A DNA stretch of 64,000 nt, taken from positions 1,628,501 through 1,692,500 of the forward strand of contig NZ_QYUR01000002.1 of NCBI RefSeq assembly GCF_003596405.1. Direction: 5' to 3'. Of this stretch, positions 16,588-24,493 are shown piece after piece. A program made the translations under genes and the position numbers. The notes under the pieces were generated by a model. It ran no database searches. It was given only the letters and a program-made list of their open reading frames with translations, and was not told the DNA's origin. Source of the stretch: Pseudomonas cavernicola. Its GTDB lineage: Bacteria; Pseudomonadota; Gammaproteobacteria; Pseudomonadales; Pseudomonadaceae. The first letter of the stretch is position 1; every line of letters begins with the position of its first letter.

Positions 16588-18012
16588 ATGAAGTTGTCCA
16601 TGCCCCGTTTCGATCAGGCCCCCGTGTTGGTGGTCGGTGATGTCATGCTCGACCGTTATTGGCATGGTGGTACCTCGCGGATTTCCCCGGAAGCTCCGGT
16701 ACCGGTGGTCAAGGTCGAGCAAATCGAGGATCGCCCGGGCGGTGCCGCCAACGTCGCGCTGAACATCGCCGCGCTCGGTGCGCCGGCGCGTTTGGTCGGT
16801 GTGACGGGGCAGGACGAGGCGGCCGACAGCTTGACCGAGCGGCTGACTGCCGCCGGGGTGGATGCGCACTTCCAGCGCATCGCCACGCAGCCGACCATCG
16901 TCAAACTGCGGGTCATGAGTCGCCATCAGCAGCTGTTGCGCATGGATTTCGAAGAGTCGTTCGCCACTGACGCAGCCGCCCTGACGGCCTCGGTCGAAAG
17001 TCTGCTGGCCGGGGTCAAGGTACTGGTGCTGTCGGACTACGGCAAAGGCGCGCTGCAGAATCATCAGGTGTTGATCCAGGCGGCCCGTACGCGCGGCATT
17101 CCGGTGTTGGCCGATCCCAAAGGCAAGGACTTCGCCATCTACCGTGGCGCCAGCCTGATTACCCCTAATCTGAACGAATTCGAGACCATCGTCGGCCGCT
17201 GCGCCGATGAGGCCGAGCTGGTGGCTAAAGGCGCCGAATTGATGCGCGAGTTGGATCTCGGCGCGCTGCTGGTGACCCGTGGCGAGCATGGCATGACCCT
17301 GTTGCGCCCTGGGCACCCGGCTCTGCATCTGCCGGCACGGGCGCGGGAAGTGTTCGATGTCACTGGTGCGGGCGATACGGTGATTTCCACCCTGGCGGCG
17401 TCCATTGCCGCGGGCGAAGAGCTGCCGCAGGCGGTAGCCCTGGCCAACCTGGCTGCCGGCATCGTGGTTGGCAAACTCGGTACGGCGGCCATCAGCGCCC
17501 CCGAGCTGCGCCGGGCGGTGCAGCGCGAGCAGGGTTCCGAGCGCGGCGTGCTGAGCCTCGAGCAACTGCTGACCAGCATCGACGATGCCCGCGCGCACGG
17601 CGAGAAAATCGTCTTCACCAACGGCTGCTTCGACATCTTGCATGCCGGCCATGTGACCTATCTGGAGCAGGCCCGGGCCCAGGGCGACCGGCTGGTGCTG
17701 GCGATCAACGACGATGCTTCGGTAGCCCGGCTGAAAGGTCCGGGCCGGCCGATCAACAGCGTTGACCGGCGCATGGCCGTACTCGCTGGGCTGGGCGCGG
17801 TGGACTGGGTGGTGAGCTTCAGTGAGGACACTCCCGAGCGTTTGCTCGGCCTGGTCAAGCCGGAAGTGCTGGTCAAAGGCGGCGACTATGGTATTGACCA
17901 GGTGGTCGGCGCCGAGATCGTTAAGGCTTACGGCGGTACGGTCAAAGTGCTGGGCTTGGTGGAAAACAGCTCGACCACGGCCATCGTCAACAAGATCCGC
18001 GAGCGCTCCTGA
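16588..18012 (+). CDS. hldE: Bifunctional heptose-7-P kinase / heptose-1-P adenylyltransferase
   Basis: Makes ADP-D-glycero-D-manno-heptose, the donor precursor for WaaC and WaaF. The 474 residues have an N-terminal PfkB/ribokinase domain (1-320) with GGAANVALN and the catalytic DVTGAGDT, and a C-terminal nucleotidyltransferase domain (340-474) with TNGCFDILHAGH. Both halves look complete. The gene end is notable: its last 52 bp (17960-18011) occur again at 18700-18751 with three mismatches, downstream of the inserted acyltransferase gene. Confidence 0.95.
   Translation: MKLSMPRFDQAPVLVVGDVMLDRYWHGGTSRISPEAPVPVVKVEQIEDRPGGAANVALNIAALGAPARLVGVTGQDEAADSLTERLTAAGVDAHFQRIATQPTIVKLRVMSRHQQLLRMDFEESFATDAAALTASVESLLAGVKVLVLSDYGKGALQNHQVLIQAARTRGIPVLADPKGKDFAIYRGASLITPNLNEFETIVGRCADEAELVAKGAELMRELDLGALLVTRGEHGMTLLRPGHPALHLPARAREVFDVTGAGDTVISTLAASIAAGEELPQAVALANLAAGIVVGKLGTAAISAPELRRAVQREQGSERGVLSLEQLLTSIDDARAHGEKIVFTNGCFDILHAGHVTYLEQARAQGDRLVLAINDDASVARLKGPGRPINSVDRRMAVLAGLGAVDWVVSFSEDTPERLLGLVKPEVLVKGGDYGIDQVVGAEIVKAYGGTVKVLGLVENSSTTAIVNKIRERS
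17960..18011 (+). repeat. Direct repeat, copy 1 (3' end of hldE)
   Basis: These 52 bases encode the last residues of HldE (ENSSTTAIVNKIRERS) and recur at 18700-18751 in the same orientation with three substitutions. They bracket the acyltransferase gene. Confidence 0.9.
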
Positions 18013-18019
18013 GACCACC

Positions 18020-18667
18020 ATGCTGCAACGACTCTATCTGGCTCTGCGCCATCTGGCCTACAAGAATCGCCGCCAGCTCAAGCCGGGCAACCTGCTGCAA
18101 CTACCGCTCAGCGCCGAACGGCGGCTGAAGAAGGTCACCATCAAGCTGGGCGGGCGCAACAACCGTCTGCTGATTGGCGAGGATGTCGAGCTGAGTCATT
18201 GCGAGATCCGCCTGGATGGCGAGGACAATCTGATCGAGATCGGCCCGCGCACCCGTTTCAGTTCCGGCAAGATCTACCTGCGTAACACCCGCGGTCAGCA
18301 TGTCCGCATCGGTGCGGACACCACGGTAGAGGGCGCCTACCTGCTGGTGGACGAGGCGGCCAGCATCGATATCGGCCGCGATTGCATGCTGTCCACCGAG
18401 ATTCTGATCCGTACCGGCGACAAGCATTCGATCCTCGATGCGCAGAGCGGCGAACGGCTCAACCCCTCGCGCGACGTGCGCATCGCCGACCGCGTGTGGA
18501 TCGGCCGCGACGTGCAGATACTCAAGGGCACGGTGCTGCATCCAGAGTCGGTGGTCGGCGCCTGTTCCGTGGTCAGCCGAGCTTTCGACGAGGGCAACTG
18601 CGTAGTCGCCGGTGTACCGGCGCGTATCGTCAAGCGCGGGATTCGCTGGGATCGTGCGCTGCTCTGA
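18020..18667 (+). CDS. Left-handed beta-helix acyltransferase
   Basis: A 215-residue hexapeptide-repeat protein. A basic N-terminal 35 residues is followed by imperfect hexapeptide turns, and the C-terminal coil motif WIGRDVQILKGTVL then VVGACSVVSRAF and VVAGVPARIVKRG is typical of the serine/maltose O-acetyltransferase type that uses acetyl-CoA. It starts 7 bp after hldE. In an LPS locus it probably acetylates a core or surface sugar; the substrate is not shown. It lies between two copies of the hldE 3' end, so it looks like a later insertion; I do not recall it here in PAO1. Confidence 0.8.
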   Translation: MLQRLYLALRHLAYKNRRQLKPGNLLQLPLSAERRLKKVTIKLGGRNNRLLIGEDVELSHCEIRLDGEDNLIEIGPRTRFSSGKIYLRNTRGQHVRIGADTTVEGAYLLVDEAASIDIGRDCMLSTEILIRTGDKHSILDAQSGERLNPSRDVRIADRVWIGRDVQILKGTVLHPESVVGACSVVSRAFDEGNCVVAGVPARIVKRGIRWDRALL

Positions 18668-18699
18668 GCGCAGGCCGGACTGACCAAGCTGCCCCTGCG

Positions 18700-18751
18700 T
18701 GGAAAACAGCTCGACAACGGCCATCGTCAGCAAGATCCGCGAGTGCTCCTG
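18700..18751 (+). repeat. Direct repeat, copy 2 (orphan hldE tail)
   Basis: Second copy of the hldE 3' terminal 52 bp with 3 mismatches (49/52 identical), lying in non-coding sequence after the acyltransferase. Around it (18668-18913) there is no gene; the last 130 bp before the next CDS are noticeably richer in A/T than the flanks. Confidence 0.9.
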
Positions 18752-18913
18752 TGGTCGATATACGGCGCGCTATCGCCCCCGGTCATGTGGGGTTCTGGTG
18801 TTGAAAACCGATCGGTATTGCTGGAACACTCAGCGCAGCATTTTTCGTTGTTGCACTTGAATTTACGACTTCAAACGGCAGTAGCCGGTCAACGCACTGG
18901 GGCATAAAGATTT

Positions 18914-20662
18914 ATGTATATCTTGGGAATTCATACAGGACACGATGCCGGGGCATGCCTGTTTGAGAACGATAAGCTGTTGGCGTTCTGCAAAGAAGAG
19001 CGCTTGAACCGAGTCAAGAATGATGGCGGTTTTTTCAATCTGCAGTCGGTTGACGAGGTGTTGCGGATTGCCGGTATTTCCCGTCCGCAAGTTGATGCCG
19101 TCGCTTTCACCCGCATGAAGTTCCCGGTGTCCTGCTTTAAAACAGGCGTGCTACCGCTCAGGGATATCCGCCGCAAGGTCTTTGGTCAGCAGCGCGATCG
19201 TTCGCTCGGCTCGTTGATGATGCGCACTAAAAATCTCGACGCAGAGGCGTTCCTCGATTTCCCCAAGCTGCGTCAACACATGGGCCTTCGCGCTGATGTG
19301 GCGTTGCATTTTTCTAACCACCATCGCGCGCATGTGTTGTCGTCACTGCGCTATTGCGACTGGTCTGAGGATACCTTGCTGGTCAGTTGTGATGGCGGCG
19401 GCGATTCCGCGCAATATTCGGCGTACTTGTATGCCGACCAGCAGTTGCAGCAGCTATGGGGCGGCGAAGAAACCCTGCTCGGGCAACCGCAAAACTCTGG
19501 GGCTTCCATTGGTTTGGCTTACGCCTATGCGACCTCGGCCTGTGGTTTTAAGCCCAATCGTCACGAAGGTAAATTGACCGGCTTGGCCGCCTTCGGTCAG
19601 CCGAAAGTCGCTGAGCAAATCGTCGCGCTGTTCCCGGTCGACGACAACGGCCATATCCACACCGAGTTGGCGGACAATAAGGCCCTGCATGCGGCGCTCG
19701 CCGTGTTGTTTCAGGGCCTGTCCAACGAAGACATCGCAGCGTCCATCCAGGTCGGCACCGAGCAGGTCGTGCTGAATTGGTTACACGCCTTGTTGAAAAA
19801 GCATCCAGCGAAATACATCGCCATGAGTGGTGGGGTGTTCTCCAATGTGCGCTTGAACCAACTGGTCGCGGCCCTGCCGGGGATTGACGAGGTCTTCGTC
19901 TTCCCGGCGATGGGGGACGAAGGCTTGCCGGTCGGCGCCTGTGTCGACTATTGGATCGCTTCGCATGGCCTGGAAAAGTTGACTCGCGATCGTTTGGACC
20001 ATCTGTATTTCGGTTGGCCGTATAGCGGCGAGGATTTGCTCGGCGCTGGTGAGAAACTCGGTTTCAGGGTCGAACGCGATCCCGAACATGTCGAGAAAAC
20101 CGCGCAGCTGCTCGCCGATAATTGGGTGGGTGCGATTTTTTATGGCGCCATGGAGATGGGCCCGCGTGCCCTGGGGGCGCGAACCATTCTGGCTAGCCCG
20201 GCGCAGCGTGAAGTCAACGACAGCATCAACAAGCGCTTGCAGCGCACCGAGTTCATGCCCTTTGCGCCCTATGTCCTGGATGTCGACGCCGAGCGCGTGT
20301 ACGAGGTTGATCAGCGCAATCGCTATGCCTGCCGGTTTATGACCATCACCACCAAGGTCAAGCCGGAGTGGGCGGATAAAATTCCTGCGGTAGTGCATGT
20401 CGATGGCACTGCTAGACCGCAGATTATCGAGCGCGCGAGCAACCCGCTGTATTACGACATTTTGCAGGCGTTCAAGGAAAAAACCGGCTTGCCGACGCTG
20501 GTAAACACCAGCTTCAATGCCCACGAAGAGCCGATCATCAATACCCCGGAAGAGGCGTTGCAGGCGTTGGCCGATAACCGGATTGATTTCTTGGTCTGCG
20601 ATGGCGGCCTGGTATTTCCTGGTGCGACCCATACGGCGGAGCGCTTAATGCCCGCCAGCTAA
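18914..20662 (+). CDS. Second NodU/CmcH-family carbamoyltransferase
   Basis: A 582-residue carbamoyltransferase, similar in plan to the one at 9672 but clearly divergent in sequence. The N-terminal Kae1-like domain starts YILGIHTGHDAGACLFE and has the metal site SNHHRAH (H136, H137, H140). The C-terminal domain has EMGPRALGARTIL and NTSFNAHEEPI. The ATG at 18914 has only a weak GGGGC upstream. The 250-bp leader contains the orphan hldE tail and an A/T-rich stretch, consistent with acquisition together with the acyltransferase. It probably carbamoylates a different sugar or position in the core or surface glycan; target unknown. Confidence 0.85.
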   Translation: MYILGIHTGHDAGACLFENDKLLAFCKEERLNRVKNDGGFFNLQSVDEVLRIAGISRPQVDAVAFTRMKFPVSCFKTGVLPLRDIRRKVFGQQRDRSLGSLMMRTKNLDAEAFLDFPKLRQHMGLRADVALHFSNHHRAHVLSSLRYCDWSEDTLLVSCDGGGDSAQYSAYLYADQQLQQLWGGEETLLGQPQNSGASIGLAYAYATSACGFKPNRHEGKLTGLAAFGQPKVAEQIVALFPVDDNGHIHTELADNKALHAALAVLFQGLSNEDIAASIQVGTEQVVLNWLHALLKKHPAKYIAMSGGVFSNVRLNQLVAALPGIDEVFVFPAMGDEGLPVGACVDYWIASHGLEKLTRDRLDHLYFGWPYSGEDLLGAGEKLGFRVERDPEHVEKTAQLLADNWVGAIFYGAMEMGPRALGARTILASPAQREVNDSINKRLQRTEFMPFAPYVLDVDAERVYEVDQRNRYACRFMTITTKVKPEWADKIPAVVHVDGTARPQIIERASNPLYYDILQAFKEKTGLPTLVNTSFNAHEEPIINTPEEALQALADNRIDFLVCDGGLVFPGATHTAERLMPAS

Positions 20663-20683
20663 ACACGACACCTGCCTGATAAA

Positions 20684-20718
20684 ACAACGCCTCGCGGACT
20701 CGTTCTTCGAGGCGTTGT
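20684..20718 (+). terminator. Hairpin after the second carbamoyltransferase
   Basis: An 11-bp stem ACAACGCCTCG/CGAGGCGTTGT with a 13-base loop, 21 bases after the stop, preceded by AAAA and followed by CGTTTG. It is a plausible terminator that closes the LPS block; the T-run is poor. Confidence 0.5.
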
Positions 20719-20864
20719 CGTTTGTGGCCGGGAGTGCGCGGCGAGCGATCTTGCGTTGGCCGGTAGCGACTGGCTGACCTGCCAATCGCTACCGGCGGGG
20801 CGGTCATAGCCGCTAGCAGTTCCCGCGCGCATGCTCTGGGTATCTTCATTCGCTGTGGAACAAG

Positions 20865-22154
20865 ATGCCCATGAATGCCGATGTACAAGGCCGTGCCCTG
20901 GCCATATTGAATCGTCTGGCCCAGGCCGATTGGCCGGATCGCCTGAAGCTGCGTAAACCTTTCGAAAAGCTGATCTACACCGGTAGCCGGGCCAGCTTCC
21001 GCATGGCCGCCGAGCGCGCGGTGAAGAACAGCCGCGGCCCGCGCCAGGTCGATCCGGATGCGCTGTTCGACCTGTCGTTGTCCGATGAACAGCAGATGCT
21101 GGTGGAGATGCTGGAAAGTTTCGCCAGCGAAGTACTGCGCCCGGCGGCCCATGATGCCGATGCCAATGCGGCGCTGTCCGCCGAGTTGCTCAATCAGGCG
21201 CAGGAACTGGGCCTGACCCACTATGGTGTCAGCGAGGTGCATGGCGGTATGGCCGGTGAGCGCACCACGGTCAGCAATGCGCTGATCGCTGAGGCGCTGG
21301 CCAAGGGCGATCTGTCCCTGGCGGCGGCTTTGTTGGTGCCACTGTCCGCGGCTAATTGTATTCGCCGCTGGGGCTCGTCCGAACAGCAGGCGCACTGGTT
21401 GCCGGCGTTCGTCGGCGAGGATGCGGCGCCGGTCATGGCGATTGCGGTGAATGAGCCGACCGTGCTGTTCGACCCGCTGCAACTGAGCACGTGGGCCAAG
21501 CGCAAGGGCAAGCACTATCGCCTGTCCGGGGAGAAGTGCCTGGTGCTGCGCGGGTTGGATGCCAGCCAGTTGATCGTCGCGGCGCAGGCCGAGGACGGCC
21601 CTGCGTTATTCGTTGTCGAGGCCGGCACCAAGGGGCTTGAGCGGCATCCGGAACCGGCCATGGGGCTGAAGGCTGGCACGACTGCGCGGCTCAAGTTGAA
21701 GAACGTCAAAGTCGCGGTAGAGCAGCGGCTGGCGGCAGAGCATTTCGATTACCAAAGCTTCCTCGACCACGCCGCGTTGGCCTGGTGTGCGTTGGCCGTG
21801 GGTACGGCGCAGGCAGCACTGGATTATGTGGTCGGCTACTGCAACGAGAGGCTGGCCTTCGGTGAGCCGATCAGCCACCGCCAGGGCGTAGCCTTTATCG
21901 TCGCGGATATCGCCGTTGAGTTGGATGCCATGCGCCTGATGGTCTGGCGCGCCTGTGCTCGCTCCGAGCAGGGGCTGCCATTTCATCGTGAAGCGTACCT
22001 GGCGCGCCTGCTGTGTGCTGAGAAGGCGATGAAGATCGGTACCGATGCCGTGCAATTGCTTGGCGGCCACGGCTTTACCAAAGAGCATCCAGCCGAGCGC
22101 TGGTATCGCGATTTACGCGCCGTGGCGATCATGGCCGGCGGCCTACAGCTGTGA
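20865..22154 (+). CDS. Acyl-CoA dehydrogenase-like protein (probably non-catalytic subunit)
   Basis: A 429-residue flavoprotein of the acyl-CoA dehydrogenase superfamily. All-alpha N-terminal, beta middle and alpha C-terminal domains are recognisable (ERLAFGEPISHRQ, AVQLLGGHGFTKEHPAERWYRDLRA). Two standard features are missing. The FAD/substrate loop TEPGxGSD is replaced by NEPTVLFDP, and the protein stops at AIMAGGLQL, so the catalytic Glu of the IxEGTxxIQ motif aligns with Ala. It lies 151 bp upstream of a conventional family member, suggesting a heteromeric enzyme. ATG 20865 and ATG 20871 are both possible starts. Confidence 0.8.
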   Translation: MPMNADVQGRALAILNRLAQADWPDRLKLRKPFEKLIYTGSRASFRMAAERAVKNSRGPRQVDPDALFDLSLSDEQQMLVEMLESFASEVLRPAAHDADANAALSAELLNQAQELGLTHYGVSEVHGGMAGERTTVSNALIAEALAKGDLSLAAALLVPLSAANCIRRWGSSEQQAHWLPAFVGEDAAPVMAIAVNEPTVLFDPLQLSTWAKRKGKHYRLSGEKCLVLRGLDASQLIVAAQAEDGPALFVVEAGTKGLERHPEPAMGLKAGTTARLKLKNVKVAVEQRLAAEHFDYQSFLDHAALAWCALAVGTAQAALDYVVGYCNERLAFGEPISHRQGVAFIVADIAVELDAMRLMVWRACARSEQGLPFHREAYLARLLCAEKAMKIGTDAVQLLGGHGFTKEHPAERWYRDLRAVAIMAGGLQL

Positions 22155-22160
22155 AGCGGT

Positions 22161-22290
22161 TTCAGCGCTGTTGCGCTTGTACGGGCGGTGTTGGGAACGG
22201 ACTCGAAATGCTCATTTACTCATTCGTAAATTGCGCTTTCTCGTCCGTACCCGCCTTGCCCGTCCTGCGCTCACGACGCGCTGAATTCCG
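22161..22290. repeat. Dispersed intergenic repeat, copy A
   Basis: About 130 bp in the gap between the two acyl-CoA dehydrogenase genes, recurring in the same orientation at 27065-27196. Both share a core around GAAATGCTCATTTAC followed by CGTAAATT, then TCGCCTTGCC-like and CTGCGCTC blocks. No ORF; it appears to be a Pseudomonas intergenic repeat. Confidence 0.8.
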
Positions 22291-22305
22291 CTTCGAGGAA
22301 GAACG

Positions 22306-23514
22306 ATGAATCTGGAAACCCCGAAGAAATTCACCGGCCTGGTCAATCAGGCGCACCAAGTGGCGGCCAACTATTTTCGGCCGATCTCGCGTAAGTATGA
22401 CAAGGCCGAGCACGCCTACCCGAAAGAGCTGGATCTGCTCGCTGCGCTACTCGACGGCATGAACGCCGGCTCGCCGGAAGCCATTGGCGCGACCTCGGCC
22501 AGCAAGCGCGGTGCTGCTGCGTCGGTGGAGAGTGGGATCAAGAATGGCGGCAACCTGTCGGCCTGCCTGGGCGTGATCGAGTTGTGCTGGGGCGACGTCG
22601 GCCTGCTGCTGGCCATGCCACGGCAGGGGTTGGGCAATGCGGCGATTGCCGCGGTGGCCAATGATGAGCAGCTCAAACGCTTCGGCGGAACCTGGGCGGC
22701 GATGGCGATCACCGAGCCGGGCTGTGGCTCCGATTCGGCGGCGATTCGCACCACGGCGCGCAAGGATGGCGAGCACTACGTCCTCAATGGCGAGAAGATT
22801 TTCGTCACCTCGGGCGAGCGCGCCGATGCGGTGGTGGTCTGGGCAACGTTGGATAAAGGCCTCGGCCGTGCGGCGATCAAGTCCTTCGTGGTCGAGCACG
22901 GCACACCTGGGATGACGGTGACCCGGCTGGAGAAGAAGCTCGGGATCAAGGCATCCGACACTGCCTCGATCAGTTTCAGCGACTGCCGGGTGCCGGCCGC
23001 CAACTTGCTGGGCAACCCGGAAATCGATGTACAAAAGGGCTTCGCCGGGGTCATGGAGACCTTCGACAACACCCGGCCGCTGGTGGCGGGGATGGCGATC
23101 GGGGTGGCCAAGGCGGCGCTGGATCGCACCCGTGAGCTGTTGCAGAAAGTCTGGCGACTCGACTACGCCAAGCCCTTGCTGGCGGTCAGCCATGCCGAGG
23201 CGACCTTGTACCGCCTGGAAGCCGAGTGGGAAGCCGCGCGTCTGCTGACCCTGAAGGCGGCCTGGATGGCCGACAACAAACTACCCAACTCGAAAGAGGC
23301 TTCGATCGCCAAAGCCAAAGCCGGGCGGGTGGCCAACGAGGTCACGCTCAAATGCGTGGAGCTGGTGGGCGCCTTGGGTTATGCCGAGGACGAGTTGCTG
23401 GAGAAGTGGGCGCGGGATTCGAAGATCCTCGACATCTTCGAGGGCACCCAGCAGATCCAGTTGTTGATCGTCGCCCGGCGCCTGCTCGGGAAAAGCTCCA
23501 GCGAGCTCAAATAG
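22306..23514 (+). CDS. Acyl-CoA dehydrogenase
   Basis: FAD enzyme (402 residues) that introduces a trans-2 double bond into an acyl-CoA. It has the flavin/substrate loop ITEPGCGSDSA (about residue 130), the conserved arginine region TRPLVAGMAIG, and the C-terminal catalytic motif IFEGTQQIQ, whose Glu is the usual base. The start ATG at 22306 follows GAGGAAGAA. Acyl chain specificity cannot be read from sequence. Pairing with the atypical upstream homologue suggests the two proteins work together. Transcription probably ends at the 23541 hairpin. Confidence 0.9.
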   Translation: MNLETPKKFTGLVNQAHQVAANYFRPISRKYDKAEHAYPKELDLLAALLDGMNAGSPEAIGATSASKRGAAASVESGIKNGGNLSACLGVIELCWGDVGLLLAMPRQGLGNAAIAAVANDEQLKRFGGTWAAMAITEPGCGSDSAAIRTTARKDGEHYVLNGEKIFVTSGERADAVVVWATLDKGLGRAAIKSFVVEHGTPGMTVTRLEKKLGIKASDTASISFSDCRVPAANLLGNPEIDVQKGFAGVMETFDNTRPLVAGMAIGVAKAALDRTRELLQKVWRLDYAKPLLAVSHAEATLYRLEAEWEAARLLTLKAAWMADNKLPNSKEASIAKAKAGRVANEVTLKCVELVGALGYAEDELLEKWARDSKILDIFEGTQQIQLLIVARRLLGKSSSELK

Positions 23515-23522
23515 TCGTTTCA

Positions 23523-24452
23523 TCATCTGCAAGCCGATATAGCCCCACTTTGCTGGGGCTTTTTTCGCGCTGGCTGGGGGAGATGCTGTTGAGCCAGCCA
23601 GTCCTTCCAGCGAATCCGTTCATCGCGCACCAGCCAGCCTTCTTGCGTCGCGAAGCTTTCTGCCAGCCAGATGCCGCGGCTGCTGGCGGGTTGCAGGTTG
23701 CCCTTTTTCAGGGTCAGTAGCTCGGCGCAGGGTCGGCCTTGCTCCAGCGGGATCAGGTACAGGTCCGGGCGGCGGCGATCGAGGCGGGCGACCAGTTGGC
23801 CATTTTCCAGGCGCTCATCGACATGAAACAAGCTGAGTCGTTTGGCTTCTTTCGGCAGTTCCAGGCGCAGGTCGTAGACCAGTTGCAGCGAGGCGGTGGG
23901 TAGGTGGACATAGGCCCGTGGCCGCTCGAGCAAGGTCAGGTTGCCGCAACGTGTCGGGCGCGCGGCGCCGGACAGCGGGCTCAGGCTGAAGCTGATGGCC
24001 TCGCGGTAGTGCAGGGGGCCTTGATAGGGTGTCGGCAGCCAGGTGTCGCCGAAGCGCCCGCCGAGCCAGCCATGTGGAGTTTCCAGCAGGCATTCTTCGG
24101 CGACCTCTTGAATCGCCGTGAGCAAGGGCAGATTCAGCTCATGGGCCGGCACATAACCGGAGATCAATTTCAGCACTACGTCGCCGCGATCCTTGCGCCG
24201 CTGCCGAACCAGCACCCAGTAATCACGGCCTTGCCAACTGAGGGTCAGGCGTACCGAGACCCCGAGGTTGGCCAGCTCCACGGTAAAGCACTCACTATTG
24301 GCGATAGCTAGCGGTTGGCGGCGTTCGAGCATCTGGCTGAAATTCAACGGCCGGCCAAGGCTCTGGTAGCTCAGCCCGTTGGGGGTGGCCTCGACGGACA
24401 GTGCCAGGGTCTGAAAACTGCTGGGGTCCTTGCGGACGAGGATGCGCGGCAT
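23523..24452 (-). CDS. Conserved protein with a Nudix-like motif
   Basis: A 309-residue protein starting MPRILVRKDPSSFQTL, present in this position in pseudomonads as I recall, with no established function. The middle contains GYVPAHELNLPLLTAIQEVAEE (residues about 98-119, split here by a small spacing difference), which resembles a Nudix box with R replaced by Q and two extra residues; HEL and EVAEEC may supply metal ligands. There is no Walker A or transmembrane segment, so an ABC ATPase role is not supported. It converges on the acyl-CoA dehydrogenase, whose terminator hairpin lies inside its 3' coding end. It reads in the same direction as the aldo/keto reductase gene, 41 bp upstream. Confidence 0.7.
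   Translation of the reverse strand: MPRILVRKDPSSFQTLALSVEATPNGLSYQSLGRPLNFSQMLERRQPLAIANSECFTVELANLGVSVRLTLSWQGRDYWVLVRQRRKDRGDVVLKLISGYVPAHELNLPLLTAIQEVAEECLLETPHGWLGGRFGDTWLPTPYQGPLHYREAISFSLSPLSGAARPTRCGNLTLLERPRAYVHLPTASLQLVYDLRLELPKEAKRLSLFHVDERLENGQLVARLDRRRPDLYLIPLEQGRPCAELLTLKKGNLQPASSRGIWLAESFATQEGWLVRDERIRWKDWLAQQHLPQPARKKPQQSGAISACR
23541..23565 (+). terminator. Rho-independent terminator of the acyl-CoA dehydrogenase gene
   Basis: Stem AGCCCCA/TGGGGCT with a 6-base loop, followed by six T on the plus strand. It sits 27 bases after the plus-strand stop and inside the last codons of the minus-strand gene. Confidence 0.85.
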
Positions 24453-24493
24453 CTCGGCTCCTTCTTGCGTCGGGGTCGGCCGCGACTGTGGCG

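Noticed and set aside
16492..18021. 509-codon open frame antisense to hldE
   Set aside because: Shadow of a strongly coding gene, with no ribosome site or domain pattern.
18101..18733. Minus-strand frame over the acyltransferase
   Set aside because: The plus-strand hexapeptide repeats are clear; the minus frame also runs over the duplicated hldE tail by chance.
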